34,844 bases of DNA from JAPLDA01 sp043783155 (GCA_043783155.1 JAYVZS010000053.1:1-34844); one strand, 5' to 3'; shown: positions 23,685 through 32,899, counted from the stretch's first letter. Made by a program: numbers and translations. Notes: generated by a model from the letters alone, not told the origin.

Positions 23685-24353
23685 ATGGCTATAAACAAAG
23701 AAATTCTTTCTGAACTTGTTAAAGAACTTGCGTTAAGAAATGCTACACTGGTCGCGGTTTCGAAAACCAAACCGGTAGAAGCGATACAGGAAGTGTATGC
23801 AACCGGTCATAAAATTTTCGGTGAAAATTATGTGCAGGAATTAGCTGACAAGCACGCACTATTACCAAAAGATATTGAATGGCATTTCATCGGACATCTT
23901 CAGACCAACAAAGTAAAATTTATTGCGCCGTTTGTTTCGCTCATTCATGGTGTTGATAGTTTAAAGTTGTTAAAAGAGATTGACAAAGAAGCGAAGAAGA
24001 ATAACCGCATCATCCCTTGTCTTCTCCAGATTTTCATTGCCAAAGAAGAAACCAAATTCGGTTTATCATTTGAGGAAGCCGAAGAATTATTGGCTTCACC
24101 TGAACTAAAAAAACTTCAACATGTTCAGATAAAAGGGTTGATGGGAATGGCTACACTTACAGATGATCTTGATAAAATCAAGCGAGAATTTAAAACTCTT
24201 GCTTCATTTTTCAATGAGGTGAGGAACTGCCGACTGCCGACTGTCGACTGCCGACTTCTCTCCATGGGCATGACCAGCGACTACAAAATTGCGCTTGAAG
24301 AAGGAAGTAACATGGTACGAATCGGATCGGCGATATTTGGTGAAAGAAATTAA
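23685..24353 (+). CDS. yggS: YggS/PROSC family pyridoxal-phosphate homeostasis protein
   Basis: The ATG at 23685 is preferred to the TTG at 23652; the product is 222 residues. Family motifs are intact: AVSKTKP with the PLP lysine, IFGENYVQE, WHFIGHLQTNKVK, HGVDS, ETKFGL and the C-terminal MGMTSDYKIALEEGSNMVRIGSAIFG. It is a cytoplasmic PLP-binding protein that affects vitamin B6 and amino-acid balance and has no known catalytic activity. A 7-base tandem repeat (24227-24257) encodes NCRLPTVDCRL just before the LSMGMTSD motif, where most homologues have a shorter linker. The four units plus flanks keep the frame open. Confidence 0.9.
   Translation: MAINKEILSELVKELALRNATLVAVSKTKPVEAIQEVYATGHKIFGENYVQELADKHALLPKDIEWHFIGHLQTNKVKFIAPFVSLIHGVDSLKLLKEIDKEAKKNNRIIPCLLQIFIAKEETKFGLSFEEAEELLASPELKKLQHVQIKGLMGMATLTDDLDKIKREFKTLASFFNEVRNCRLPTVDCRLLSMGMTSDYKIALEEGSNMVRIGSAIFGERN
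24227..24257. repeat. 7-base tandem repeat inside yggS, word CTGCCGA
   Basis: Four units (three CTGCCGA and one CTGTCGA) followed by CTT. Because 7 is not a multiple of 3, each unit is translated in a different frame and a change of one unit would shift the frame before the essential C-terminal motifs. Confidence 0.92.
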
Positions 24354-24374
24354 AACCTAAAATAATAGATTTAG

Positions 24375-24432
24375 CTTAGTGTACCTTAGTGTTTTTAGTG
24401 TCTCAGTGGTAAAAAAAGAGAAGCACTAAGAG
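24375..24432. repeat. Interspersed TTAGTG hairpin element, copy 2
   Basis: CTTAGTG, CTTAGTG and TTTAGTG words precede TCTCAGTG (24401-24408) and the imperfectly complementary CACTAAGA (24424-24431), with an A-rich loop. Similar to 20506-20566 and 32900-32945. It lies between yggS and the transporter. Confidence 0.65.
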
Positions 24433-24476
24433 TTAGCGGATCTTTTTAAAAGAATACCAAAACATTGAAATAATTT

Positions 24477-25442
24477 ATGACAAATTCCTTGGGAATTTTT
24501 TTCGCATTAATGACCACCCTTTCATGGTCGATCGGAATTTTCCCATTTACACAGGCCGCAAGAAGGTTAGGTTCAAATTCGCTGAATCATTTTCGATTGT
24601 TGTTAGCTACTTGCTTGCTAACAATTGTTTCGTTGCTAATTGATACACATAGCTTCATACAACTATTCACCAGCAACTATCTGCAGGCATGGCTCTGGCT
24701 GGGACTTTCAGGAATTGTTGGTTTAACGATCGGTGATTATTTCGCATTCAAAATGTACGCCATTCTCGGTGCGCGAATCGGTAGCGTACTTAGCACGCTT
24801 GCTCCTGCCGCCACTTTACTTCTCGGTTCGCTTTTAATCGGTGAACATATTTCATGGATCGGTATTTTGGGAATCATCATTACTATTTACGGCGTGATCA
24901 ACATCAGTCTTGGTAAACGCGAACGTAATTTAATACCAGATCACGGACATGGAAATATTTCAAAAGGAATCATCTTCGGAATTCTTGCTGCTCTTTGCCA
25001 GGGTGCCGGATTGGTGATGGCGAAAAAAGGATTTATGGCGGAGCAGCAATTGTCGCAATCGCTTCATCCGTTTCATGCAACGTTTATCAGGTTAACCATT
25101 GCCACTTCTTCACTCATTCTTTTATCACTGGTAACCGGAAAAATTTCAGACGTGATCAAGCCATTGAAAGCAAACAAAGATCATGGAATCAAGTATGCTG
25201 TGATGGGAACATTGTTTGGTCCGTTTCTCGGAGTTTCTCTCTCACTCTATTCTGTTACTTTAATCGATGCTTCTGTTGCACAAACCATTTTCTCGCTTGT
25301 ACCGGTAGTTGCATTACTATTTTCCTGGCTATTCATGAAAGATAAAATTTCACTTCAGTCGCTGATCGGCGTAGTGGTTGCGATTTGCGGTGTTGTGATT
25401 CTGATCTGGAGAGATATTATTTTTCAGAAATTTTTCGGGTGA
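24477..25442 (+). CDS. EamA/DMT family transporter
   Basis: This 321-residue protein has about ten membrane helices in two repeats of five, the layout of the drug/metabolite transporter superfamily. The first EamA repeat begins LGIFFALMTTLSWSIGIFPF; the second begins after a charged loop (LGKRERNLIPDHGHG) at ISKGIIFGILAALCQGAGLVMAKKG. Small-residue packing motifs (GLTIGDYFAFKMYAILGARIGS, and APAATLLLGSLLIGE) are typical. It probably exports or exchanges a small metabolite across the inner membrane; the substrate is unknown. The start ATG at 24477 begins directly with helix 1. It converges with the methyltransferase/GT operon, with about 125 bases between. Confidence 0.85.
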   Translation: MTNSLGIFFALMTTLSWSIGIFPFTQAARRLGSNSLNHFRLLLATCLLTIVSLLIDTHSFIQLFTSNYLQAWLWLGLSGIVGLTIGDYFAFKMYAILGARIGSVLSTLAPAATLLLGSLLIGEHISWIGILGIIITIYGVINISLGKRERNLIPDHGHGNISKGIIFGILAALCQGAGLVMAKKGFMAEQQLSQSLHPFHATFIRLTIATSSLILLSLVTGKISDVIKPLKANKDHGIKYAVMGTLFGPFLGVSLSLYSVTLIDASVAQTIFSLVPVVALLFSWLFMKDKISLQSLIGVVVAICGVVILIWRDIIFQKFFG

Positions 25443-25567
25443 ATAATTTCAAGCATTAACCCCGAAGAAGCTATCCTCCTGCTGTAAAACGTGCTCTATT
25501 CAAATTATTCCTTTCCTGAAAACAATGAGAAGCCGTTTCGAGGTTCACTTTTAGCAACCCTTTTCGA

Positions 25568-26977
25568 TCAGATAAACTTAATCTTCCTTGCCGCGAACAT
25601 ACACATGCGCAAAAGCACAAGACCGTTTCTGAAACGTGAGATATTGGTGCTTCCATACGTACGTTCCCGATAGCGTATCGGAATTTCAATGATGCAGAGA
25701 TTGAGTTTATACGCACCGAAGATCATATCAAAATCGCCGAAGGGATCAAAGTCGCCGAAAAATTTACGGTTCGTGACTAACTTTTCATAGTCCGTTTTGA
25801 AAATCACTTTTGTACCGCACAATGTATCTTTAAAAGGTTGTTCGAGCAACCATGAAAAAGCAAACGAGAAAAATTTATTTCCAAGCAGGTTCAGAAAACG
25901 CATGGCATCTTTATCCATCTGGTACACCAAACGTGATCCGTTTACGAAATCTCCCAAACCGGATGCAATGGCGTGATAAAACTTCGGAAGATCTTCGGGC
26001 GCAACAGTAAGATCAGCATCGAGGATCATCAATATATCACCCGATGCCATCGCGAATCCTTTCTTGCAGGCATCGTTCTTTCCTTTGTGTTCCTGCTGTC
26101 CTATTTTAATGTCATGTGTAGCCGAATACTTTTTCTGTATTTGCTTAATTACATCCCACGTATCGTCGGTGGAATTTCCTTCAATGAAAATTATTTCCTG
26201 GTGTTTTCCGAAAGCCGGTAAACGGGTAATCGCGTTCTCAATATTGCCGGCTTCATTACGAGCAGGTATCACAATAGAAACAGAATATTTCTGATCCACA
26301 TTTTCATAGATATCAGGAATCGGTTTCGCGAACGAATACATGTTCAGCGCGAATAACCGGAAGAACGGCATCCGCACCAAAAAGCGATTGAGAAAAGGAG
26401 AAAGCAATGGAATGTTAAACGGAAACATCATCGTGTTTACGGTTCGATACGTCTCAAAGCCAGCCAGTGACAATAGATTCCGGATGTCGTGTTGCGACAA
26501 CCAGTTCTGATGCGGTGTTTTTGTTTTGATATGAAGAAACTCCGCAATCTTGATAAAAGGTTCCCAGAAGAAGTTGTAATAGGTAATAATTATTTTAGTA
26601 TTCGGGTGAGAAACTTTCCGCAACTGGCTCAATACTCCCTGTATATCATCGACAAAACCGATCAGGTTGGAGACGATGATGAGATCAAATTTTTCATTCA
26701 ACTCTAATTCTTCGGCAGCCATTACATGAAATTCAACATCACTGAATCGGCCGCGTGCAATGTCAATCATCTTTTCACTGAAGTCGATTCCGACTTTTCG
26801 TTTTCCTTTGATCTCATGGAGAAGTTCACCGGTTCCACATCCAACTTCAAGCACTGATATGGCTTCATGAGAAAAGTAATTGCAGTATTTCGTAATGTCA
26901 TTCCAGTAATATGAATGTCGTTTGCGATCGGCAACTCTGTTGGGAGCAAGTGAATTAAAATATTCTTTGTAACGCAA
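25568..26977 (-). CDS. Fused SAM methyltransferase and family 2 glycosyltransferase
   Basis: A 469-residue two-domain protein. Residues about 1-225 are a class I SAM-dependent methyltransferase with VLEVGCGTGELL (motif I, about 43-53) and FDLIIVSNLIGFVDDI. Residues about 232-469 are a GT-A glycosyltransferase of the DPM1/GtrB-like GT2 type with SIVIPARNEAGNIENAI, EGNSTDDTW, ILDADLTV (Asp320-Ala-Asp322), VNGSRLVY, DTLCGTKV and GSTNISRFRNGL. The start appears to be TTG at 26975-26977: an in-frame stop lies five codons upstream and no ATG precedes motif I. It is the last gene of a three-gene minus-strand operon, 25 bases after the preceding methyltransferase. It probably modifies a polyprenyl-linked or other lipid-linked sugar; order of reactions unknown. 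Confidence 0.88.
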   Translation of the reverse strand: MRYKEYFNSLAPNRVADRKRHSYYWNDITKYCNYFSHEAISVLEVGCGTGELLHEIKGKRKVGIDFSEKMIDIARGRFSDVEFHVMAAEELELNEKFDLIIVSNLIGFVDDIQGVLSQLRKVSHPNTKIIITYYNFFWEPFIKIAEFLHIKTKTPHQNWLSQHDIRNLLSLAGFETYRTVNTMMFPFNIPLLSPFLNRFLVRMPFFRLFALNMYSFAKPIPDIYENVDQKYSVSIVIPARNEAGNIENAITRLPAFGKHQEIIFIEGNSTDDTWDVIKQIQKKYSATHDIKIGQQEHKGKNDACKKGFAMASGDILMILDADLTVAPEDLPKFYHAIASGLGDFVNGSRLVYQMDKDAMRFLNLLGNKFFSFAFSWLLEQPFKDTLCGTKVIFKTDYEKLVTNRKFFGDFDPFGDFDMIFGAYKLNLCIIEIPIRYRERTYGSTNISRFRNGLVLLRMCMFAARKIKFI

Positions 26978-27002
26978 GAGGATAGAAGTTTATGAGATTC
27001 GT

Positions 27003-27731
27003 TTATTTTTCTCCGTAAATAATAACTGACCCGGCTATTTCTTTCAACAGCGGAATTTTTTCAATCACCTGCCCGATGCCGCTTACGACACCGATTAAAA
27101 AACCGGGAACAATGGGATGGAGAAAGTCGTACGGAAAGATGTCGACATTTTTAAATCCTTTATCGTTCATGAGTTTTGAAAATTTCCAGCGGACAATAGC
27201 TGTTTCATCCGGAGAATCGCCCAGCCATTTCTTTATGAAAGGAATATTTTTCTGAATAAGAATTTGTGGATTGATCATGTTGGGTTCAGCGAAAATCATT
27301 CGTCCGCCCGGCTTCAACACGCGCATGATTTCAGTGAGGGAAGAATCAAATTCAAGGTGATGCAAAACAGAACTGCCGTACACGACATCAAAAGAATTAC
27401 TTTGAAAACCAGAATGCATCGCATCATCCACTTTAAACGACGCCTCCGGCAATAATTTGCGCGCTTCTTTCAAAAGATCTTCTGAAATATCAATGGCAGT
27501 GATGTCCGCTTTTGTAGCGTTGTAAAACTTGCGTGTGAATAATCCCGTACCACAACCAATCTCAAGAACCTTATCGCCTGGCTTTACATTCGCGAGCTTG
27601 ATGAAATAACCCGCGCGTCGGTCGGCACGTTTTCTTCCGGCGGGACTGTCCCAATTCCACACATTCTCCGCGCCTTCTGCAAGGAGCTTTTTCCCATGTG
27701 CAATTTCATTCTCTATTCTTGTACTCATCAT
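27003..27731 (-). CDS. Class I SAM-dependent methyltransferase
   Basis: A 242-residue methyltransferase with an N-terminal helical cap (GKKLLAEGAENVWNWDSPAG), motif I KVLEIGCGTGLFTRKF, acidic loop ITAIDISEDLL, motif DVVYGSSVLHHLE and the KPGGRMIFAEPNMINPQI motif. This is the Methyltransf_11/UbiE-like branch. The C-terminal part includes a hydrophobic stretch (HPIVPGFLIGVVSGIGQVIE) that may bind a membrane or lipid substrate. It sits between the FkbM-type and the methyltransferase/GT fusion genes with gaps of 3 and 25 bases, so all three are probably co-translated and act on the same glycan or glycolipid. Confidence 0.85.
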   Translation of the reverse strand: MMSTRIENEIAHGKKLLAEGAENVWNWDSPAGRKRADRRAGYFIKLANVKPGDKVLEIGCGTGLFTRKFYNATKADITAIDISEDLLKEARKLLPEASFKVDDAMHSGFQSNSFDVVYGSSVLHHLEFDSSLTEIMRVLKPGGRMIFAEPNMINPQILIQKNIPFIKKWLGDSPDETAIVRWKFSKLMNDKGFKNVDIFPYDFLHPIVPGFLIGVVSGIGQVIEKIPLLKEIAGSVIIYGEK

Positions 27732-27734
27732 TCA

Positions 27735-28496
27735 TTAAAATTTATCACCCGTCATATCACGCCTGCTTGCAAGGATATTCGCGTCACTAAGAAATTCCAC
27801 TTTCATTTTCGAGACATCTTCTTTTGTCAACAGAGTAAGTTGTTCATCAGCAACTTTGTGTATTTTGAAACCATATTCTGTCAGCAAATCATACACTTCA
27901 ACGGCCGAACTTCCCGCACACTTTAGTCCATACGGCCAGAATTCGGTGAACAGAATAAGATCAGGATTAGCGGCAATTGTTTGCTTCATTCCTTTCAACG
28001 CGTCTGCTTCAAAACCCTGTATGTCCATTTTGATAAGACCAACATTAAAACGTCCATTTACGTATTCGTCAATGGAAACTTTTTCAACGTAATATTTGTC
28101 CAAATAGTTCTCCGGTTCGTATGTTCTGTGGTCAACATTTAGCAGTCCGGAAGTATAAAGTGTAAGATTTCCCGATTCTTTTGCAACTGCCTTCTGGATA
28201 AGCGTAACATTCAGATTGGTTTTCAACTCCTTCTTTAAATGCATAAAGTTGGTTGCGTCCGGCTCAAAACAATATACAAGACCACCAGGCCCGACACAAT
28301 CAGAAAGAAACCGTCCATAGAAACCAATGTTGGCGCCGATATCCAAAACAGTATTACCCGGCTTTATAAGTGCGCGGATCAATTTCAGGTGGAATTTGTC
28401 TTTCCTGTTTTTAAAATTAAAATACATCTGCCTGTAAATCGGAAATGCAAATTTGTAAAGTACAGAGGCGATTTTTAGTTTTTGATTTTCAAACAT
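27735..28496 (-). CDS. FkbM family methyltransferase
   Basis: A 253-residue SAM-dependent methyltransferase with the FkbM pattern: IKPGNTVLDIGANIGFYGRFL (motif I), VYCFEPDATNF, VSIDEYV, IKMDIQGFEADALKGM and LILFTEFWPYGL. FkbM enzymes usually O-methylate sugars or polyketide-type hydroxyls in secondary metabolite and cell-surface glycan pathways. It is the first gene of the three-gene minus-strand operon; only three bases separate its stop from the next start codon. It is divergent from the TMTC-like gene pair, sharing the 28497-28658 intergenic region. Confidence 0.87.
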   Translation of the reverse strand: MFENQKLKIASVLYKFAFPIYRQMYFNFKNRKDKFHLKLIRALIKPGNTVLDIGANIGFYGRFLSDCVGPGGLVYCFEPDATNFMHLKKELKTNLNVTLIQKAVAKESGNLTLYTSGLLNVDHRTYEPENYLDKYYVEKVSIDEYVNGRFNVGLIKMDIQGFEADALKGMKQTIAANPDLILFTEFWPYGLKCAGSSAVEVYDLLTEYGFKIHKVADEQLTLLTKEDVSKMKVEFLSDANILASRRDMTGDKF

Positions 28497-28524
28497 GCTG
28501 TAGCTATAAATGAGGGCTTAAAAA

Positions 28525-28538
28525 TATGTTCAAACATA
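28525..28538. promoter_or_regulatory. Palindrome with minus-strand -7 box in the divergent intergenic region
   Basis: TATGTTCAAACATA is a perfect 6-2-6 palindrome. On the minus strand it contains TATGTTTG, an exact TAnnTTTG match, 35 bases before the FkbM start codon. A TTG at the right upstream distance was not found, so it could be the operon promoter or an operator. Confidence 0.4.
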
Positions 28539-28658
28539 ATTGAAATTTACCGGTTTTAGCTTTTTGTTTTTCAACGTTGAAGATGAATAATATTTTTTAC
28601 CTTGAAAACAACGACATCAGGGATATTGTATATTAGCTACCTTTTAAAATCACCGGGA

Positions 28659-30782
28659 ATGAAATCTAAAAATCGTTCGGCATCACGAAACGAAAAAAAA
28701 ATCGCGCTTGTTGAAACTCCAATGCGTCAACAGTTATCGCCGAAAAAACTTTCAGCTTTATTGGCTGTCATCTGCGCGGTAGCCGGGTTTTTACTTTATG
28801 TCAATACGCTCGGACATTCCTACACGATTGACGATGACACGGTGATGCAAAAAAATAAAATCGTGACACAAGGTATAAAAGCAGTTCCTGAAATTCTTAC
28901 AACTCCCTATCGAAAAGGATTTTGGGACCGGCAGGAAGGAATGTACCGTCCGCTTTCATTAATCATGTTTGCCGCGGAATGGCAGACAGCACCGGCAAAA
29001 CCGTTTCCCGGTCACCTCATGAACATCATCCTCTATGCGCTAACGGGATTCGTTTTGTTTATCACGCTAAGAAGTTTGTTGAGTACGTATCACATCATGA
29101 TTCCTTTTCTGGCAACTTTATTGTTCATCGCTCATCCGTTGCATACGGAAGTAATTGCAAGCATCAAAAGTCGTGATGAAATCCTTAGTTTTCTTTTTGT
29201 GATTCTTTCACTGTTCCTGCTATTCAGTTATGTGAGAGATGGCAAACAAATGGTTCGTCTTATCGCTTCAGTATTCTGCTTTCTTTTTGCCTTACTCTCT
29301 AAAGAAAGCGCTGTGACCTTCGTTGCTATCATTCCTCTTTCACTTTTCTTCTTTACCGGCTTGTCTGCAAAAAAAATCACACAATACAGTTTATTCTTTT
29401 TCATTCCTGTTGTTTTTTATTTCGGAATGCGCTATAATGCACTGCATGGTTTTGTAAGTACCGCTGAAATTTTACCGATCAACAATTCAATGATAGATGC
29501 GGAAAATCTGTTGAGCCGCATCGCGACAGCCATACGAATTCTCGGAAAATATTTCGGCTTACTGATTCTTCCGACACCGCTTTCATTCGATTACTCATAC
29601 AACCAGATTCCGAATGTAACATTTGGAGATGGACTTGCCTTGCTTAGTCTCATCGTGTATGGAGCCATGACTTTTTTTGCAATCAAAAATTTTCGAAAAA
29701 AAAACATTTTCGTTTTTTGCATCCTTTATTTTTTCGTGACGATCTCCCTTGTATCCAATCTTGTCTTTTTAATTGAGTCTACGATGGCTGAACGATTCTT
29801 ATATACCCCCTCCCTGGGGTTCTGTATCGCGTTACCAATATTGCTCTCAATGTTTTTTAAGGGCGCTTCAAAGAAAAAAGAGAGCCATCAGAAAAATTTT
29901 TCTTCCTTCAGCAAACCGGTAACGTTGATTGTGTTTCTGATTGTATTGTTATATTCAGTGAAGACAATCAGCCGCAACGCCGAATGGAAGACCAGTTATA
30001 CACTTCTGAAAAAAGACATCACCACAAGTCCTAACAGTGCAAGGATCCGATATGCGTATGGCGCCGAGCTTTTTTTAAATCACGCCATGAATGAAAAAGA
30101 CCCGTATCGTAAAGCAAGCTTTATAGATGATGCCATCGCTCAGCTTGAAGCAGGGGTAGCGATTCTTCCGACGTATGGAAATGCTTTTTACCAGTTAGGG
30201 ATGGCCTATACGGAAAAGAAAGACGGCGCTAATGCTATAAGATGTTTTGAATCAGCTAAGAAAAGTAAGACTTGGGATGAAGCAGATCTTTTTATTTCAT
30301 CCGGCCTTGCTTATGGGTTAGCGAAACAATACGACAAGGCCTTTGCTGAATTTACAAAGGCGGTTGAAATGGATCCTAAACAGAAAGAAGCTTTTTGTAA
30401 CTGGGGATTTTACCTTTGTGAAGCCGGGAAACCACAGGAAGCCATTGAGAAATTAAACAAAGCCATTTCAATCGATGCAAAGTATACAAACGCACTATAT
30501 AATCTGGGAAACGCGTATGCGCAGGAAGGAGATTTCAAACAAGCCATCGTATACTACGAAAAAGTAATCGCCCTGGATTCAACGTATGTTGACGCAATCA
30601 ATAACCTTGGCAATTGTCATGTGGCCTTGAAAGAATTTCCGCTTGCCATGCAGTCGTTTGAAAAAGTGCTTACTGTTGATCCGGCTAATTTCAAGGCGTT
30701 GAACAATCTTGGTTTTATATACCGGCAGTCGGGAGATGAAAAGAAAGCACAGGCATACTTCTCAAAAATAAACAAGCAATAA
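28659..30782 (+). CDS. TMTC-like membrane protein with C-terminal TPR repeats (GT-C-type)
   Basis: The ATG at 28659 is preferred over a TTG at 28602; the product is 707 residues. The N-terminal ~430 residues are multi-spanning. The first loop after helix 1 carries SYTIDDDTVMQKNK with adjacent acidic residues, as in GT-C enzymes, and HPLHTEVIASIKSRDEIL matches the signature loop of eukaryotic TMTC (transmembrane and TPR) O-mannosyltransferases. From about residue 460 to the end are at least six TPR units (for example NALYNLGNAYAQEGDFKQAI). A transfer of sugar from a lipid donor to exported protein or lipid is possible but not shown. A second, related gene follows after 56 bases. Confidence 0.82.
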   Translation: MKSKNRSASRNEKKIALVETPMRQQLSPKKLSALLAVICAVAGFLLYVNTLGHSYTIDDDTVMQKNKIVTQGIKAVPEILTTPYRKGFWDRQEGMYRPLSLIMFAAEWQTAPAKPFPGHLMNIILYALTGFVLFITLRSLLSTYHIMIPFLATLLFIAHPLHTEVIASIKSRDEILSFLFVILSLFLLFSYVRDGKQMVRLIASVFCFLFALLSKESAVTFVAIIPLSLFFFTGLSAKKITQYSLFFFIPVVFYFGMRYNALHGFVSTAEILPINNSMIDAENLLSRIATAIRILGKYFGLLILPTPLSFDYSYNQIPNVTFGDGLALLSLIVYGAMTFFAIKNFRKKNIFVFCILYFFVTISLVSNLVFLIESTMAERFLYTPSLGFCIALPILLSMFFKGASKKKESHQKNFSSFSKPVTLIVFLIVLLYSVKTISRNAEWKTSYTLLKKDITTSPNSARIRYAYGAELFLNHAMNEKDPYRKASFIDDAIAQLEAGVAILPTYGNAFYQLGMAYTEKKDGANAIRCFESAKKSKTWDEADLFISSGLAYGLAKQYDKAFAEFTKAVEMDPKQKEAFCNWGFYLCEAGKPQEAIEKLNKAISIDAKYTNALYNLGNAYAQEGDFKQAIVYYEKVIALDSTYVDAINNLGNCHVALKEFPLAMQSFEKVLTVDPANFKALNNLGFIYRQSGDEKKAQAYFSKINKQ

Positions 30783-30838
30783 TTTTTTTGCCAACCGCTT
30801 TCATTCAAAAAATTAAAACGATTTCATCCTGATTATCC

Positions 30839-32701
30839 ATGAGCAACGCGAAACAACTGAAGAATAAAAAAAAACCGGAGTTGAACAAAAATTCCACTCA
30901 GAAAAAAACGGCGATAAAGAAAACCGGTTTTACGCAATGGTACTGGATCATCGGAATTCTTGTGCTCACACTTATTGTTTTTTTTCCTGCTATTAACAAT
31001 GCTCTTACCAATTGGGACGATCCTACTTACCTGAATGACAATCCTCTTATTCGCCACTTAAACGGTGCCAGTGTCAAACGAATTTTCTCTGAAGTTTATT
31101 TCGGGAACTACCAGCCGCTTCACATCCTTTCGTACGCGATCGAATATAATTTTTACAAATTAAATCCAACAGGTTACCATGCTACCAGTGTCATCATGCA
31201 CCTGATCGCGACAGGACTTGTTTGCTGGTTTATATTTTCACTGACACAAAATTCAATCATGACTATTATTACCGGATTGCTTTTTGGTATTCATCCGCTC
31301 CATGTTGAATCTGTGGCGTGGGCGGCAGAACGGAAAGATTTATTATACTCTATATTTTTTCTCGCATCATTGGTTCTATATATTAAATATATACGCAGCA
31401 ATGAAAAAATGAAATACATCCTTTTTGCTTTTATCCTCTTTGTTCTTTCTATTTTATCGAAGGCCATGGCGACTTCTCTTCCACCCGTCTTAATTCTCAT
31501 GGACATTTACTTCAAAAGAAAACTGAACACTAAACTGATACTCGAGAAGGTTCCCTTCTTCGCTCTTGCAGTTAGCTTCGGACTGATCGCCACCAATACC
31601 GTTTCTAAAACCGGTCAGGTTTCTTTACATGTCTTTAGTTTATTTGAACGCATTCTGTTTGCGACGTCTAATATATTCACCTACCTGTGGAAACTGATTC
31701 TGCCGATTAATTTATCTGCGTTCTACCCTTACCCGGCTAAACTCGGTCATGGCCTCCCGATTTATTATTACATCGCGCCGGTTGTCGTTATCGGAATTGC
31801 CATTCTGATTCTTCTCTCACTGAAAAAAACGAAAATTATTTTCTTCGGAGCCGGCTTTTTTCTCGTTTGCATTTTTTTGGTGCTTCAATTTTTTCCTGTC
31901 GGGCCCACCATCATTTCTGAACGTTACGTTTATCTTTCATCAATCGGTTTCTTTTTTGTGATCGCATACTTCATCAATCAACTTGTTGAAAACCGACCGA
32001 CAATCAAAACGCCATTGTATGCAGGGTTTGCGGGCTACTGTTTATTTTTATGTGTTGCTACCTATCAGCGTTGTGAAGTTTGGAAAGACAGCATGAGTCT
32101 CTGGAACAACGTCCTCGAACAATTTCCGAACGAAGGAATGGCATTGAACAACCGCGGGAATATTTATGGCAAAGAAAGAGGAGAACTTGATCATGCTTTG
32201 GCTGATTTCAACCGATCCATTCAGTATCAACCCGATTTTGAAAATGCGTATGCGAATCGTGGAATCGTTTATTGTATAAAAGGAAAATTTGATCTTGCCA
32301 TCAAAGATTTTGACAAAGCGTTAGAGTTGAAACCACTTTACTTCGAAGCGCTTGTGAATCGTGGAATCGCGTATACGCAGATCGGTCAGTTTGATAAAGC
32401 CATTAAAGACTTCACCACACTGATGGGAATAAAAAATGATGATGCAACATTATATCAGAACAGAGGCGTTGCCTTTACTCAAAGTAAACGATACGATGAA
32501 GCGATTACGGATTTTAATACGGCGCTTTCCATGGATCCGAATCTCGCTGAAGTATATTATCGCCGGTCGACAGCACTCTATAACAAGAATCAATTCAAGG
32601 AAGCGTTTGATGATGTTCAACGCGCGATGAGCATGGGAATTAAAGTTGAAGACAAATATTTCGAAACGATCAAGCAGGCGGCAGAAAGAAATCAGAAGTG
32701 A
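30839..32701 (+). CDS. Second TMTC-like membrane/TPR protein
   Basis: A 620-residue paralogue of the preceding protein. A basic N-terminus (KQLKNKKKPELNKN) precedes helix 1. The first loop has NWDDPTYLNDNPLIRHLNG with two adjacent Asp, and HPLHVESVAWAAERKDLLY is the TMTC-type signature. About ten membrane helices extend to about residue 405. The C-terminal part contains about five TPR units (FENAYANRGIVYCIKGKFDLAI, FEALVNRGIAYTQIGQFDKAI and so on). Both TMTC-like genes are co-oriented with a 56-base gap, so they are probably co-transcribed and may work together or on related substrates. The start at 30839 is the only suitable ATG before helix 1. Confidence 0.83.
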   Translation: MSNAKQLKNKKKPELNKNSTQKKTAIKKTGFTQWYWIIGILVLTLIVFFPAINNALTNWDDPTYLNDNPLIRHLNGASVKRIFSEVYFGNYQPLHILSYAIEYNFYKLNPTGYHATSVIMHLIATGLVCWFIFSLTQNSIMTIITGLLFGIHPLHVESVAWAAERKDLLYSIFFLASLVLYIKYIRSNEKMKYILFAFILFVLSILSKAMATSLPPVLILMDIYFKRKLNTKLILEKVPFFALAVSFGLIATNTVSKTGQVSLHVFSLFERILFATSNIFTYLWKLILPINLSAFYPYPAKLGHGLPIYYYIAPVVVIGIAILILLSLKKTKIIFFGAGFFLVCIFLVLQFFPVGPTIISERYVYLSSIGFFFVIAYFINQLVENRPTIKTPLYAGFAGYCLFLCVATYQRCEVWKDSMSLWNNVLEQFPNEGMALNNRGNIYGKERGELDHALADFNRSIQYQPDFENAYANRGIVYCIKGKFDLAIKDFDKALELKPLYFEALVNRGIAYTQIGQFDKAIKDFTTLMGIKNDDATLYQNRGVAFTQSKRYDEAITDFNTALSMDPNLAEVYYRRSTALYNKNQFKEAFDDVQRAMSMGIKVEDKYFETIKQAAERNQK

Positions 32702-32707
32702 ATTGAA

Positions 32708-32736
32708 AGTATAGACACAACGTGATTTTCTATACT
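32708..32736 (+). terminator. Hairpin after the TMTC-like pair
   Basis: AGTATAGA (32708-32715) pairs perfectly with TCTATACT (32729-32736), starting seven bases after the stop codon. There is no long T run, so termination strength is uncertain. Confidence 0.4.
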
Positions 32737-32800
32737 TAGTGTTTCTTAGTTTTCTTAGAAAGTGTTTAAAATTCATTTCAAATATTTACTATTGCACATG

Positions 32801-32856
32801 CTTCGACTTCGCTCAGCATGACCCCGCGCACGATGTCACCCTGAGCGAAGTCGAAG
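32801..32856. repeat. Long inverted repeat of the CTTCGACTTCGCTCAG type
   Basis: CTTCGACTTCGCTCAG (32801-32816) is perfectly complementary to 32841-32856, a 16-base stem with a 24-base GC-rich loop. It uses the same core as the tandem repeat at 1-408, here as a single hairpin between the convergent TMTC pair and aroQ. Confidence 0.92.
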
Positions 32857-32899
32857 GGGGCGTGGGCTATATCATTTTCTCGCATAGAAATTTAAACAG

